From: Bradyrhizobium neotropicale
GTDB lineage: Bacteria; Pseudomonadota; Alphaproteobacteria; Rhizobiales; Xanthobacteraceae
Assembly (NCBI RefSeq): GCF_001641695.1
Contig: NZ_LSEF01000046.1
Coordinates: 91,948 to 155,947 of the forward strand
Length of the DNA: 64,000 nucleotides
Reading direction: 5' to 3'
Part shown: positions 44,613-52,330 of the stretch, one piece after another
How the letters are laid out: each line of letters begins with the position of its first letter
Numbering within the stretch: position 1 is the first letter of the stretch
Position numbers and translations under genes: made by a program
Notes under the pieces: model-generated
Databases searched by the model: none
What the model was told of the DNA's origin: nothing
What the model saw: only the letters and a program-made list of their open reading frames with translations

Positions 44613-44639
44613 CCTGGTACAGTCGATTGGTACAGAAAC
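44613..44639 (+). repeat. possible integrase arm sites, right
   Basis: CCTGGTACAG (44,613-44,622) and TTGGTACAGAAAC (44,627-44,639) match the single site inside attL at 21,428. They lie about 80 bases inside attR. Their presence only near both island ends suggests integrase or excisionase binding. Confidence 0.5.
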
Positions 44640-44718
44640 TTATGAAAAGGTCTCCTTCGGGGAAAGTCTGCACAGGCAACCCTCTGATATCATTATGGGC
44701 AGGATTTCGGGGTTCTTC

Positions 44719-44735
44719 TCCCTCCCTCTCCGCCA
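44719..44735 (+). repeat. attR core (duplicated tRNA-Ser 3' end)
   Basis: tccctccctctccgcca is identical to the tRNA-Ser 3' end at 21,338-21,354, with ggttc also shared at the same upstream offset. Upstream of it no tRNA body exists, so this is the far att site and not a tRNA gene. Core-type genes with high GC resume directly after it. Confidence 0.9.
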
Positions 44736-44760
44736 TCATGTGTCTGATCTTCCGCTCCGC

Positions 44761-45669
44761 TTAAGACCCTCGCCCGGTTCGCTGAGCGAGAACGGCCCGC
44801 GCCGTCGAGACAAACGCCTGTGCAGCCGGTGACAGTGTTCGTCCTTGCCGCTGCAGCAGCGACACCGGGCGGGTGATGGCCGGGCGCACCAGAGGCCTTG
44901 CGATCAGCGTCGGAAACTGTTCGGCCGGCAGCATCGTCGCGGGAAGGATGGCAAGGCCCAGTCCCTGCGCCGTCATGGCGAGCGCCGTATTGATCAGCGT
45001 CACTTCATAGGTTGGGGTGAGGCGCTTGCCCTGTGGGCCCAGCGCCTGATCGATCTGCATGCGGATTCGCGTCTCGCGTCGCATCGCGATCGTCGGCCGC
45101 TCCGCCAGCTCGTCCCATGTCAGCGAACGCCGCGCGGCGAAGTCGGCGGTGCGCCGGCCGATCGCGCTCAGTCGCCCGCGGGTCAGCGTCTCGACCGTCA
45201 TCTCCGCGATCTCGCCTTCGACGCTGCCGATCGCGAACTCCGCGTCGGTTGCGATCATGCGCGGAACGAGATCGTCGGCTGCGACGTCGCGCATGTCGAT
45301 CTCGATGTCGGGATGGGCCGCGCGGAAGCGCGCGAGCACGGCCGGCAGCAGCGCCGATGCGGCGCCGGCTGACGCGACAAAGGCGACGCGGCCGGCGCGC
45401 GCCTGTGCGAGGTCGCGCATGCGCCGCGACAGGCCCAGCGCGTCGCTCAGCATGCGTTCGGCGGACTGAAAGGCGTCGTCGGCCGCCAGCGTCGGCTGCA
45501 CCGAGCGTGTGGAGCGATCGAACAGCTTTACGCCGAGCTGGCTTTCGAGCTGCTGGATCAACAGGCTCGCCGCCGATTGCGTGATCCCGAGCTCGCGCGC
45601 AGCCCGCGTGATGCTGCGCGTGCGATAGACGCCGGTGAAGGCCCGTAGCTGCCGCAAGGTGACATTCAT
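44761..45669 (-). CDS. LysR-family transcriptional regulator
   Basis: A 302-residue LysR regulator. The N-terminal winged helix (about 1-60) contains L-R-Q-L-R-A-F and S-I-T-R-A-A-R-E-L-G-I-T-Q-S-A-A-S; the effector domain follows at about 90-295. ATG at 45,669 is preferred over the TTG two codons upstream. It is divergent from the FAD monooxygenase gene, with inverted-repeat sites between them, the usual arrangement for a regulator of that gene. The effector is probably a substrate or intermediate of the monooxygenase pathway. Confidence 0.88.
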   Translation of the reverse strand: MNVTLRQLRAFTGVYRTRSITRAARELGITQSAASLLIQQLESQLGVKLFDRSTRSVQPTLAADDAFQSAERMLSDALGLSRRMRDLAQARAGRVAFVASAGAASALLPAVLARFRAAHPDIEIDMRDVAADDLVPRMIATDAEFAIGSVEGEIAEMTVETLTRGRLSAIGRRTADFAARRSLTWDELAERPTIAMRRETRIRMQIDQALGPQGKRLTPTYEVTLINTALAMTAQGLGLAILPATMLPAEQFPTLIARPLVRPAITRPVSLLQRQGRTLSPAAQAFVSTARAVLAQRTGRGS

Positions 45670-45682
45670 AGGCAAAGCTCAT

Positions 45683-45716
45683 GAATTGATGAGTTCTTTC
45701 CGTCTTATCTCATAAG
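45683..45716. promoter_or_regulatory. candidate LysR operator
   Basis: CTTAT-ctc-ATAAG (45,704-45,716) is a perfect inverted repeat containing a T-N11-A arrangement, and the imperfect GAATTGATGAGTTC (45,683-45,696) lies beside it. Both are in the divergent gap between the LysR gene and the monooxygenase gene, where LysR proteins typically bind two sites. Confidence 0.5.
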
Positions 45717-45783
45717 CGATCCTGCAATAAAATGCATGCTGCGCAAGCGGCGAAGTCCGCGGCCATGCAAGGGGATGGAGACG

Positions 45784-47424
45784 ATGAGGACGCAGGTATT
45801 GGTCGTGGGCGCCGGGCCCGTGGGATTGACCGCGGCCATGGATCTGGCTTCGCGCGGGATCGACGTCGTCGTCGCGGAGATCCGCCACGCCGGCGATCCG
45901 CCCAACGTCAAATGCAATCACGTGTCGGCGCGCTCGATGGAAATCTTCCGCCGGCTCGGCGTGGCCGCAAAGCTGCGCGCGGCAGGGTTGCCCGCGGACT
46001 TCCCGAACGATTGCTCCTACCGGACCACTGCGACCGGCATCGAGCTCTGCCGCATCGACATTCCTTCCCGCGCACGCCGCTACGGCGCAACCGGCGGCCC
46101 CGACACCTGGTGGCCGACGCCCGAGCCGCCGCACCGGATCAACCAGATCTATCTCGAGCCGATCCTGTTCAGCCATGCGGCGGCCCAGCCGCGCATCACC
46201 ATTCTGGCGCGCACCGAAATCGTGGCGATCGAACAGGGCGACGACGACGTGGTCGCGCTGGCCCGCGATCTCGACAGCGGCAGCACGCTCCGCATCGAAG
46301 CCAGCTTTGTCATCGGCTGTGACGGCAGCCGTTCGCTGGTTCGCAAATCGATCGGGGCCAGCCTGTCCGGGACGCCGGTGATCCAGCGCGTGCAATCGAC
46401 CTATATCGAAGCCCCAGCGCTCAAGGAGCTGATGGGGGCGCACAAGCCGGCCTGGATGGTGCTCTCGCTCAACCCGCGCCGCTCGGGCACGACGGTTGCA
46501 ATCGACGGTCACGACCGCTGGCTGATCCACAATCATCTGAAGCCCGACGAGCCGGAGTTCGACTCGGTCGATCGCGACTGGTCCATCCGCGCCATCCTCG
46601 GTGTCGATGAGCGCTTCGAATACCGCGTTCTCAGCAAGGAGGATTGGGTCGGGCGTCGGCTGGTGGCCGATCGCTTCCGTGATCGCAGGGTCTTCATCTG
46701 CGGCGACGCCGCGCATTTGTGGATGCCTTATGCGGGGTACGGCATGAATGCGGGCATCGCCGATGCCGTCGATCTCTGCTGGCAATTGGCGGCGCATTTG
46801 AACGGGTGGGCGCCGGCTTCGATCCTCGATGCTTACCAGGCGGAGCGCCAGCCCATCACCGAGCAGGTGTCGCGCTTTGCGATGGACCATGCGATGGCGA
46901 TGATGGCGCAGCGCGGCGGCGTCTCGGCGGAGATCGAGGACGACACGCCGCGCGGCCACGCGGCGCGCGTAGCGCTTGCGAAAGCGGCCTACGATCTCAA
47001 CGTGCAGCAATATTGCTGCGCCGGCCTCAACTTCGGCTACTACTACGATGCCTCGCCGATCATTGCCTATGACGGCGAAACCCCGCCGGCTTACGCGATG
47101 GGGAGTTTTACGCCCTCCACCGTGCCCGGCGCGCGTGCGCCGCATCTGTTCCTGCGCGACGGACGATCGCTCTACGATGCATTCGGAGTGGGTTACACGT
47201 TGCTGCGGTTCGACCCGGCGATCGACGTGACGCGGCTGCTGTCTGCCGCGAAAGAGCGCGGCGTGCCGCTCGCGCTGGTCGACGTCGCGCCGGACGAGGC
47301 GAATGGCGCCTATGCCGAAAAGCTCGTGCTCGCGCGGCCCGATCAGCACATCGCCTGGCGCGGGCAGGCCGCGCCCGAGAATCCGCAAGTCCTGCTGACG
47401 CGCATCACTGGCGCTGCGGCATAA
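45784..47424 (+). CDS. FAD-dependent aromatic monooxygenase (group A)
   Basis: A 546-residue flavoprotein hydroxylase of the PheA/TetX/MhpA type. The FAD dinucleotide-binding motif V-V-G-A-G-P-V-G-L is at about 6-14, the second FAD site with C-G-D-A-A-H-L-W-M-P at about 305, followed by G-Y-G-M-N-A-G-I-A-D-A; the C-terminal 150 residues are a thioredoxin-like domain. Members hydroxylate phenolic compounds using NAD(P)H and oxygen. The ribosome site aggggа-like AGGGGA lies nine bases before ATG at 45,784, which supports this start over 45,775. LysR control upstream and a Bug gene downstream suggest an aromatic-acid uptake and breakdown unit. Confidence 0.88.
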   Translation: MRTQVLVVGAGPVGLTAAMDLASRGIDVVVAEIRHAGDPPNVKCNHVSARSMEIFRRLGVAAKLRAAGLPADFPNDCSYRTTATGIELCRIDIPSRARRYGATGGPDTWWPTPEPPHRINQIYLEPILFSHAAAQPRITILARTEIVAIEQGDDDVVALARDLDSGSTLRIEASFVIGCDGSRSLVRKSIGASLSGTPVIQRVQSTYIEAPALKELMGAHKPAWMVLSLNPRRSGTTVAIDGHDRWLIHNHLKPDEPEFDSVDRDWSIRAILGVDERFEYRVLSKEDWVGRRLVADRFRDRRVFICGDAAHLWMPYAGYGMNAGIADAVDLCWQLAAHLNGWAPASILDAYQAERQPITEQVSRFAMDHAMAMMAQRGGVSAEIEDDTPRGHAARVALAKAAYDLNVQQYCCAGLNFGYYYDASPIIAYDGETPPAYAMGSFTPSTVPGARAPHLFLRDGRSLYDAFGVGYTLLRFDPAIDVTRLLSAAKERGVPLALVDVAPDEANGAYAEKLVLARPDQHIAWRGQAAPENPQVLLTRITGAAA

Positions 47425-47490
47425 AGGGCGTCAAGCTGCCGGCCTGACGGCCGTTGGTGACAAATATAAAAACGCATCGAGGAGGGGAAC

Positions 47491-48471
47491 GTGTTTCACG
47501 TTGCAAGGCGCTGCATTCTGGTGCTGCTGTCGGGCGCGGTTTTCGCCGTGCTGCCGCTGGAGGCCGGTGAAGCCGCCTATCCGGAGCAATTGATCAAGAT
47601 CGTTGTGACCTTCCCGCCCGGCGGCAGTGCCGATACCGTCATCCGTGCGCTCGAACCGGTCGTCACCGCCGAGCTCAAGCAGAGCCTCGCGATCGAGAAC
47701 CGCGCCGGAGCAGGGGGCAACATCGGCTTGGCCGCGGTCGCGTAGGCAAGGCCCGACGGCTACACGCTCGGCGTCGCGCCGGCGGGCGCGCTGACGGTCA
47801 ATCCGCATCTCAATCCGGCAATGCCGTTCGATCCCAAGGATCTCGCGCCGATCACGTTGCTTGCGGAGATTCCCTTCGTGCTCGTCGCGTCCGCGGACAT
47901 CCCTGCGCACACCGCGGCCGAGACGATCGCGCTCGCCAAGGCCAAGCCGGGCGCGCTGTCGATCGGCCATGGCGGCAATTCGACGGCGATGCATCTGACG
48001 GCCGCGCTGTTCACGCAGAAGGCGGGGATCAGCATGGAGCTGGTGCCGTATCGCGGCACCGCACCGGCAACGGTCGACGTCCTTGCAGGGCATGTCCCCT
48101 TCGCGGTGCTGGACATCCCTGCATCGAGGCAACTCATCCTCGAGGGCAGGCTCAACGCGATCGGCGTTTCCTCGGCGCGCCGCCTTGCATCCTTGCCCGA
48201 CGTGCCGACTCTCGCCGAGAGCGGCATCACGGGCTTCGAATCCGTAGGCTGGTTCGGGCTCGTTGCTCCGGCCGCCACGCCGGCCGACATCGTCACAAGG
48301 CTCAACGAAGCCTTCGTGAAGGCCCTGAAAGAACCGTCGGTGGTCGAGAAGATCCGGACCCTCGGCGTGGAGCCCGCCCCGACTTCGCCCGAGCAGTTCG
48401 GCCGCTTCATTCAGAGCGAAAGCACAAAATGGGAAAAGCTCATCAACGAAGCGGGCATCAAGGCGAACTAG
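47491..48471 (+). pseudogene. Bug-family binding protein gene with in-frame stop
   Basis: The frame from 47,491 reads a signal peptide and the typical Bug start (V-V-T-F-P-P-G-G-S-A-D and I-E-N-R-A-G-A-G-G), then meets TAG at 47,743-47,745. The same frame continues without another stop to 48,471 with the rest of the family (A-R-P-D-G-Y-T-L-G, V-P-Y-R-G-T-A, L-P-D-V-P-T-L-A-E-S-G). Without the stop it would be 326 residues, a normal length. The family consensus at this position is usually Lys (AAG), so one A-to-T change explains it. It is downstream of the monooxygenase, 66 bases away. It may be recently inactivated, a sequencing error, or read through. Confidence 0.85.
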
Positions 48472-48655
48472 ACGCGTGGCCTCATAAAACCGCGCCGCAG
48501 TCGGACTTGATAGCGGCGCTATAACGGACCTCGCCGCAGGCCGAGGTGGCGCCAAGACCGGACACGCAAACCACCCCCGCGCTGATCTGGAAGCACATTG
48601 GCGTAGGCATGGGGGCTACATTCCGCGGACCGAGTCCGCGGAAGCACGCATCGCT

Positions 48656-49819
48656 CTACCGCGCTGGCGCGCGCATGGACGCCGGCTGGCCTGGCAACTT
48701 CAGCCTGGGCCCTGCCTCGGTCAGCTTGCCGCCAGCGAGGTCAAATACCTGCAGGTCCTGGTCGATATAGTTGGCCACATACAGGTAGTCGCTGTTCGGG
48801 CTGTAGACGACGCCCTCCGGCAGGCCACCGAGCGGCGCACGCGCAGTTACCGTCAGCTTGCCGCCGGCGCCGATCGACATCAGAACGAGTTCGCCACCTT
48901 TGGTCTTGAACCAGTCGCTGTCCTTGGCCGAGGTGCCGAGCAGCAGCGGGGTGGCCGCGGTCTTCCCATCGGGCGCGATGGCGAAGCCTTCCGGTCCGAT
49001 ACCAGGGGTCATCACGTCGACCACGTGGGGATGGGGGCCCGTCGCTTCGATAATCACCGCGGCATCGGCGTTGTTCTTCTGTGCGCCGGTGTTGGATGCG
49101 ATGACGTATTTGCCGTCTGGCGTGATGTCGATGTTGTAGGGATTGAATGCCGATGGAATGTCCATCGACTTGTCGTAGGTCACGTTTTGTCCATCGATCG
49201 CCAACACGCCGATCTTGTTCACGAGGTTGAGGCAGACGAAGGCGCGTTTGCCGTCGGGTGCGATGACAACGGCAGCAGCCTGCTGTTCCACCGGTACCTC
49301 GCCGATCGCCTTGACCGTCGAACCCTGGATCGAGACAACAGAGACACTCTTGCCGTCTCGGTTGGCAATCAATGCGAGGTCGCCCTTCCTTGAGATCGAT
49401 AGACCGGACGGCTGGCGCCCGACGGTCACCGTGTCGATCAACTTCGGCGGATCCGCCGTGAGGTCAATCACGTACAGTTTGTCATCCGGGACCGTTTTCC
49501 AGGAGCTCCCCTCCTGGACGTGAACCACGGAATTGGCGACCAGGCCCAGCTTGCCGTCTGGTGTGATCTGGAGGTTCGTGGGCGGGCCCAGCAGAGAGTT
49601 CGCCAGTGGCAGGCTGGCGCGAATCCTGGGTTTGGCCGGGCTGGAGACGTCTACAACCAGCACGGCATCGTTACCCGGAGCCCCATTCATCTGGCCCTCG
49701 GGACCATAGGTGATCTTGCTGTCGAGGCCGATCAGGATGTCGTTGGTTCCAGCGATCGCCGCGCCGCTGCCGACGAGGCCGACCAGGCACGTGGCGCAAA
49801 AAGCACTGCGTAATTTCAT
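48656..49819 (-). CDS. exported YncE-like beta-propeller protein
   Basis: A 387-residue periplasmic protein. A signal peptide covers residues 1-23 (ending A-A-I-A-G). The mature part repeats the YVTN-type blade motif, for instance I-T-P-D-G-K-L-G-L-V-A-N, I-S-R-K-G-D-L-A-L-I-A-N, I-A-P-D-G-K-R-A-F-V and I-T-P-D-G-K-Y-V-I-A-S-N, making about seven blades. ATG at 49,819 is chosen because of this signal peptide. Such propellers bind proteins or small ligands; no enzyme residues stand out. It is convergent with the Bug pseudogene and follows the MocR gene on the same strand by about 100 bases. Confidence 0.82.
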   Translation of the reverse strand: MKLRSAFCATCLVGLVGSGAAIAGTNDILIGLDSKITYGPEGQMNGAPGNDAVLVVDVSSPAKPRIRASLPLANSLLGPPTNLQITPDGKLGLVANSVVHVQEGSSWKTVPDDKLYVIDLTADPPKLIDTVTVGRQPSGLSISRKGDLALIANRDGKSVSVVSIQGSTVKAIGEVPVEQQAAAVVIAPDGKRAFVCLNLVNKIGVLAIDGQNVTYDKSMDIPSAFNPYNIDITPDGKYVIASNTGAQKNNADAAVIIEATGPHPHVVDVMTPGIGPEGFAIAPDGKTAATPLLLGTSAKDSDWFKTKGGELVLMSIGAGGKLTVTARAPLGGLPEGVVYSPNSDYLYVANYIDQDLQVFDLAGGKLTEAGPRLKLPGQPASMRAPAR

Positions 49820-49928
49820 GATGTGTTTTCTCCCCACCTGGCCCAATTCTGGATGAGCCTGCTTCTCAACCGTATCTCAGCCTTTACGGCTTGCAACTAT
49901 TACTGCGCCGCCGCGGCGGGGACTTTCG

Positions 49929-51353
49929 TTAGAGCCCCGCGCCGTTCGCCTTCAACGCCCGCCGCATCACATCCCACATCCGCGGATCGCTCATTTGCGC
50001 CACGTTGAACCGCAGGAAGCTCGTCGCCGTCTGCGCCACGCTGAAGACGTTGCCCGGCGCCAGCACCACATCCTCCTCGAGGGCCGCGCGCGCGAGCTGC
50101 GTCGCGTCCCGTCCGTCAACGAGGCGGCACCAGAGGAAGATGCCGCCGCGCGGCATCAGCCACGGCTCGATGCCCAAAGCCTGAAGTTTCCGCGCCACGT
50201 CGCGCCTTGCGCGCGCGAGCTTTTGCCTGAGCTCGTCCATGTGCTTGCGGTAGCCACCGCCGGCCAGCACTCTTGCGATGATCTCGGTGGCGACCGGGCT
50301 CGGGCCGCCGAAGCTGGTCGCGACCTGGAGGTCGACGAGATGCTCGATCCAGTCGGCACGCGCAGCGATGTAGCCGCAGCGCACCGAGGCCGAGAGCGTC
50401 TTGGAGAAACTGCCGATACGGATCACGCGGGCGAGCCCGTCGAGCGCGGCGAGGCGCGGCGATCGCTCCGGCTCGAAGTCGCCAAAGATGTCGTCCTCGA
50501 TGATGGTGAGGTCATGCGCTGCGGCCGCGCTCAAAAGCCGGTGCGCGGTCGGCAGCGAGAGCGTCGCACCGGTCGGGTTGTGCAGCGCTGAATTGGTGAT
50601 GTAGAGGCGCGGCCGCTCGGCGGCGAGGATTTGTTCGAAGCGCGCGACGTCCGGGCCCGATTGCGTATAGGGCACACTGATGATCTTCACCTGGTGCGCC
50701 CTGAGCAGCGCGCGAAAATTGAAGTAGCAGGGATCGTCGACCAGCACCGTGTCCCCGGGACGCAACAGGAAGCGGCAGACGAGATCGGTCGCCTGCGTGC
50801 CCGAGCCCGTGAGCATGAGCTGGTCGATCGATGCCGCGATCGCGTCGTCGGCAAGACGCGTCAGCAACAGCCGGCGCAGCGTCAGCGCGCCGCGCGTGCC
50901 GCCATAGTCGGTCAGAAGGCTCGCTTCAGTGCGCGCGAGGGCGCGCACGGCGCGGCGCAACGCCGCATCCGGCATCCAGTCCGGCGGCAGCCAGCCGCAG
51001 CCGGGCTTCAGCACGGTGGCATCCGTATCGAGCGATTGCCGCGAGACCCAGAACGGATCGACCGCCCGGTCGCGGCGCGGTTCGTCCTCGCTAAGCGCAA
51101 GCGGTGGCATGACGGTCGGTGAGACATAGAAGCCCGAGCCGCGGCGGGCGCGGATCTGGCCCTCGGCCGCGAGGCGGTCATAGGCGTCGACCACGGTGGA
51201 CGGCGAAACGCCCATGCTGGTTGCAAGGCTGCGGATCGAGGGCAGGCGGTCGCCGGCGGCGAGCGCGCGGCCTGCGATCTTCGCGCGGATCGCGCCCATC
51301 ACCTCGGTCGTCCGCGTCCCGCTCCGGCCGCTCTTTCGTGTCTCGGCGTCCAA
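49929..51353 (-). CDS. MocR-family GntR/aminotransferase regulator
   Basis: A 474-residue regulator with an N-terminal GntR winged helix (about 15-85: G-D-R-L-P-S-I-R-S-L-A and V-S-P-S-T-V-V-D-A-Y) and a C-terminal type I aminotransferase fold. The PLP-binding Lys lies in S-F-S-K-T-L-S near residue 317, with H-N-P-T-G and D-D-I-F-G-D upstream. MocR proteins use PLP and an amino compound as signal rather than as catalysts. TTG at 51,353 is the likely start, because the longer frame to 51,419 would translate the operator repeats. It is divergent from a DMT permease gene, its probable target. Confidence 0.85.
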   Translation of the reverse strand: MDAETRKSGRSGTRTTEVMGAIRAKIAGRALAAGDRLPSIRSLATSMGVSPSTVVDAYDRLAAEGQIRARRGSGFYVSPTVMPPLALSEDEPRRDRAVDPFWVSRQSLDTDATVLKPGCGWLPPDWMPDAALRRAVRALARTEASLLTDYGGTRGALTLRRLLLTRLADDAIAASIDQLMLTGSGTQATDLVCRFLLRPGDTVLVDDPCYFNFRALLRAHQVKIISVPYTQSGPDVARFEQILAAERPRLYITNSALHNPTGATLSLPTAHRLLSAAAAHDLTIIEDDIFGDFEPERSPRLAALDGLARVIRIGSFSKTLSASVRCGYIAARADWIEHLVDLQVATSFGGPSPVATEIIARVLAGGGYRKHMDELRQKLARARRDVARKLQALGIEPWLMPRGGIFLWCRLVDGRDATQLARAALEEDVVLAPGNVFSVAQTATSFLRFNVAQMSDPRMWDVMRRALKANGAGL

Positions 51354-51356
51354 AGT

Positions 51357-51404
51357 GTATGGCCTTCCATACCGATACAGTTTTGCTGGATTGTACTGGA
51401 TTGT
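51357..51404. promoter_or_regulatory. candidate MocR operator
   Basis: The divergent gap contains an inverted repeat GTATGG-cctt-CCATAC (51,357-51,372) and a direct repeat CTGGATTGT at 51,386-51,394 and 51,396-51,404, one helical turn apart. MocR regulators such as GabR and PdxR bind direct repeats of this kind. The sites lie between the MocR and permease starts. Confidence 0.55.
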
Positions 51405-51448
51405 CGCTGGCCCCGCCACCTGCGAACGCCGAGAATGGCCTGACGGAA

Positions 51449-52318
51449 ATGCGAGGCGACATGCAATCTGCGGGCGGCTGGGGCAACGGACTTTTGGGCG
51501 TCATCATCTTCAGCGGCTCGCTGCCGGCGACGCGCGTCGCAGTCGGCGGCTTCTCCGCGCTGTTCTTGACCTCGGCGCGCGCGGTGATCGCCGCGCTGCT
51601 GGGGGCGGCCCTGCTCGGCCTGCTCAATCAGTCGCGGCCGGAGCGCAAGGATCTCATCTCGCTGGCGATCGTTTCGATTGGCGTGGTGGTCGGCTTTCCG
51701 CTGCTGACGGCGCTCGCGCTCCGGCACATTACCTCGGCGCATTCGATCGTGTTCATTGGCTTGCTCCCACTGTCGACCGCGATCTTCGGCGTGCTCCGCG
51801 GCGGCGAACGCCCGCAGCCGCTGTTCTGGCTGTTCGCGATCCTCGGCAGCGCCACGGTGGCCGGCTTTGCCCTGTCGACCGACGGCTCGGCCTCGCTCAC
51901 CGGCGATCTCCTGATGGTCGCGGCGATCGTGCTGTGCGGGCTCGGCTATGCCGAGGGCGCCGCGCTGTCGCGCAGGCTCGGCGGCTGGCAGGTGATCTCC
52001 TGGGCGCTGCTGCTGGCTCTGCCGCTGATGGTGCCGGTCATGGTCCTGACCTTGCCGCCGACATGGACGGGCATCGGCACGCCGGCCTGGATCGGGCTCG
52101 CCTACGTCTCCGTCTTCAGCATGTTCGTCGGATTCGTGTTCTGGTATCGCGGGCTCGCGATCGGCGGCATCGCGCGCGTCGGTCAGCTTCAACAGGTCCA
52201 GCCGTTCCTCGGCCTCGCGCTCGCCGGCCTGCTCCTGCACGAGCCCGTCGCATGGAGCATGATCGCAGCGACCGCGCTCGTCGTCGTCTGCGTCGCCGGC
52301 GCGCGGCGGTATGCGTGA
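51449..52318 (+). CDS. EamA/DMT permease under MocR control
   Basis: A 289-residue inner-membrane protein with about ten hydrophobic segments in two EamA repeats (about 10-135 and 150-285). ATG at 51,449 is preferred; ATG at 51,461 is possible. It is divergent from the MocR gene with operator-like repeats between. MocR-linked DMT permeases usually export amino acids or PLP-related compounds, so an amino compound is the likely substrate, by inference. Confidence 0.83.
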   Translation: MRGDMQSAGGWGNGLLGVIIFSGSLPATRVAVGGFSALFLTSARAVIAALLGAALLGLLNQSRPERKDLISLAIVSIGVVVGFPLLTALALRHITSAHSIVFIGLLPLSTAIFGVLRGGERPQPLFWLFAILGSATVAGFALSTDGSASLTGDLLMVAAIVLCGLGYAEGAALSRRLGGWQVISWALLLALPLMVPVMVLTLPPTWTGIGTPAWIGLAYVSVFSMFVGFVFWYRGLAIGGIARVGQLQQVQPFLGLALAGLLLHEPVAWSMIAATALVVVCVAGARRYA

Positions 52319-52330
52319 GGGAGCCGCGCC

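Larger units (their letters stand above)
21355..44735. mobile_element. 23.4 kb tRNA-Ser integrative genomic island
   Basis: The island runs from the tRNA-Ser 3' end to the 17-base direct repeat. It starts with a tyrosine integrase and an excisionase-like gene and holds accessory genes: a lanthipeptide locus, a DUF2254-like protein, a second recombinase, a type I restriction operon, an XRE regulator. No phage structural, conjugation or plasmid replication genes are recognised, so it is mobilised in trans, by its own integrase only, or immobile. Base composition is visibly more AT-rich in several blocks (about 30.1-34.0 kb in particular) than in the flanking core. Internal palindrome copies suggest step-wise assembly. 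Confidence 0.88.

Noticed and set aside
44719..44735. Possible second tRNA-Ser
   Set aside because: Only the 3' end of the tRNA is present; there is no D arm, anticodon arm or acceptor 5' strand upstream. It is the attR copy.
21355..44735. Prophage or conjugative element
   Set aside because: No capsid, portal, terminase, tail, relaxase or type IV secretion genes were recognised in this region. It is described as an integrative island only.
45679..47388. 569-codon open frame on the minus strand
   Set aside because: It is opposite the FAD monooxygenase, which shows clear FAD motifs. The antisense translation has no family features.
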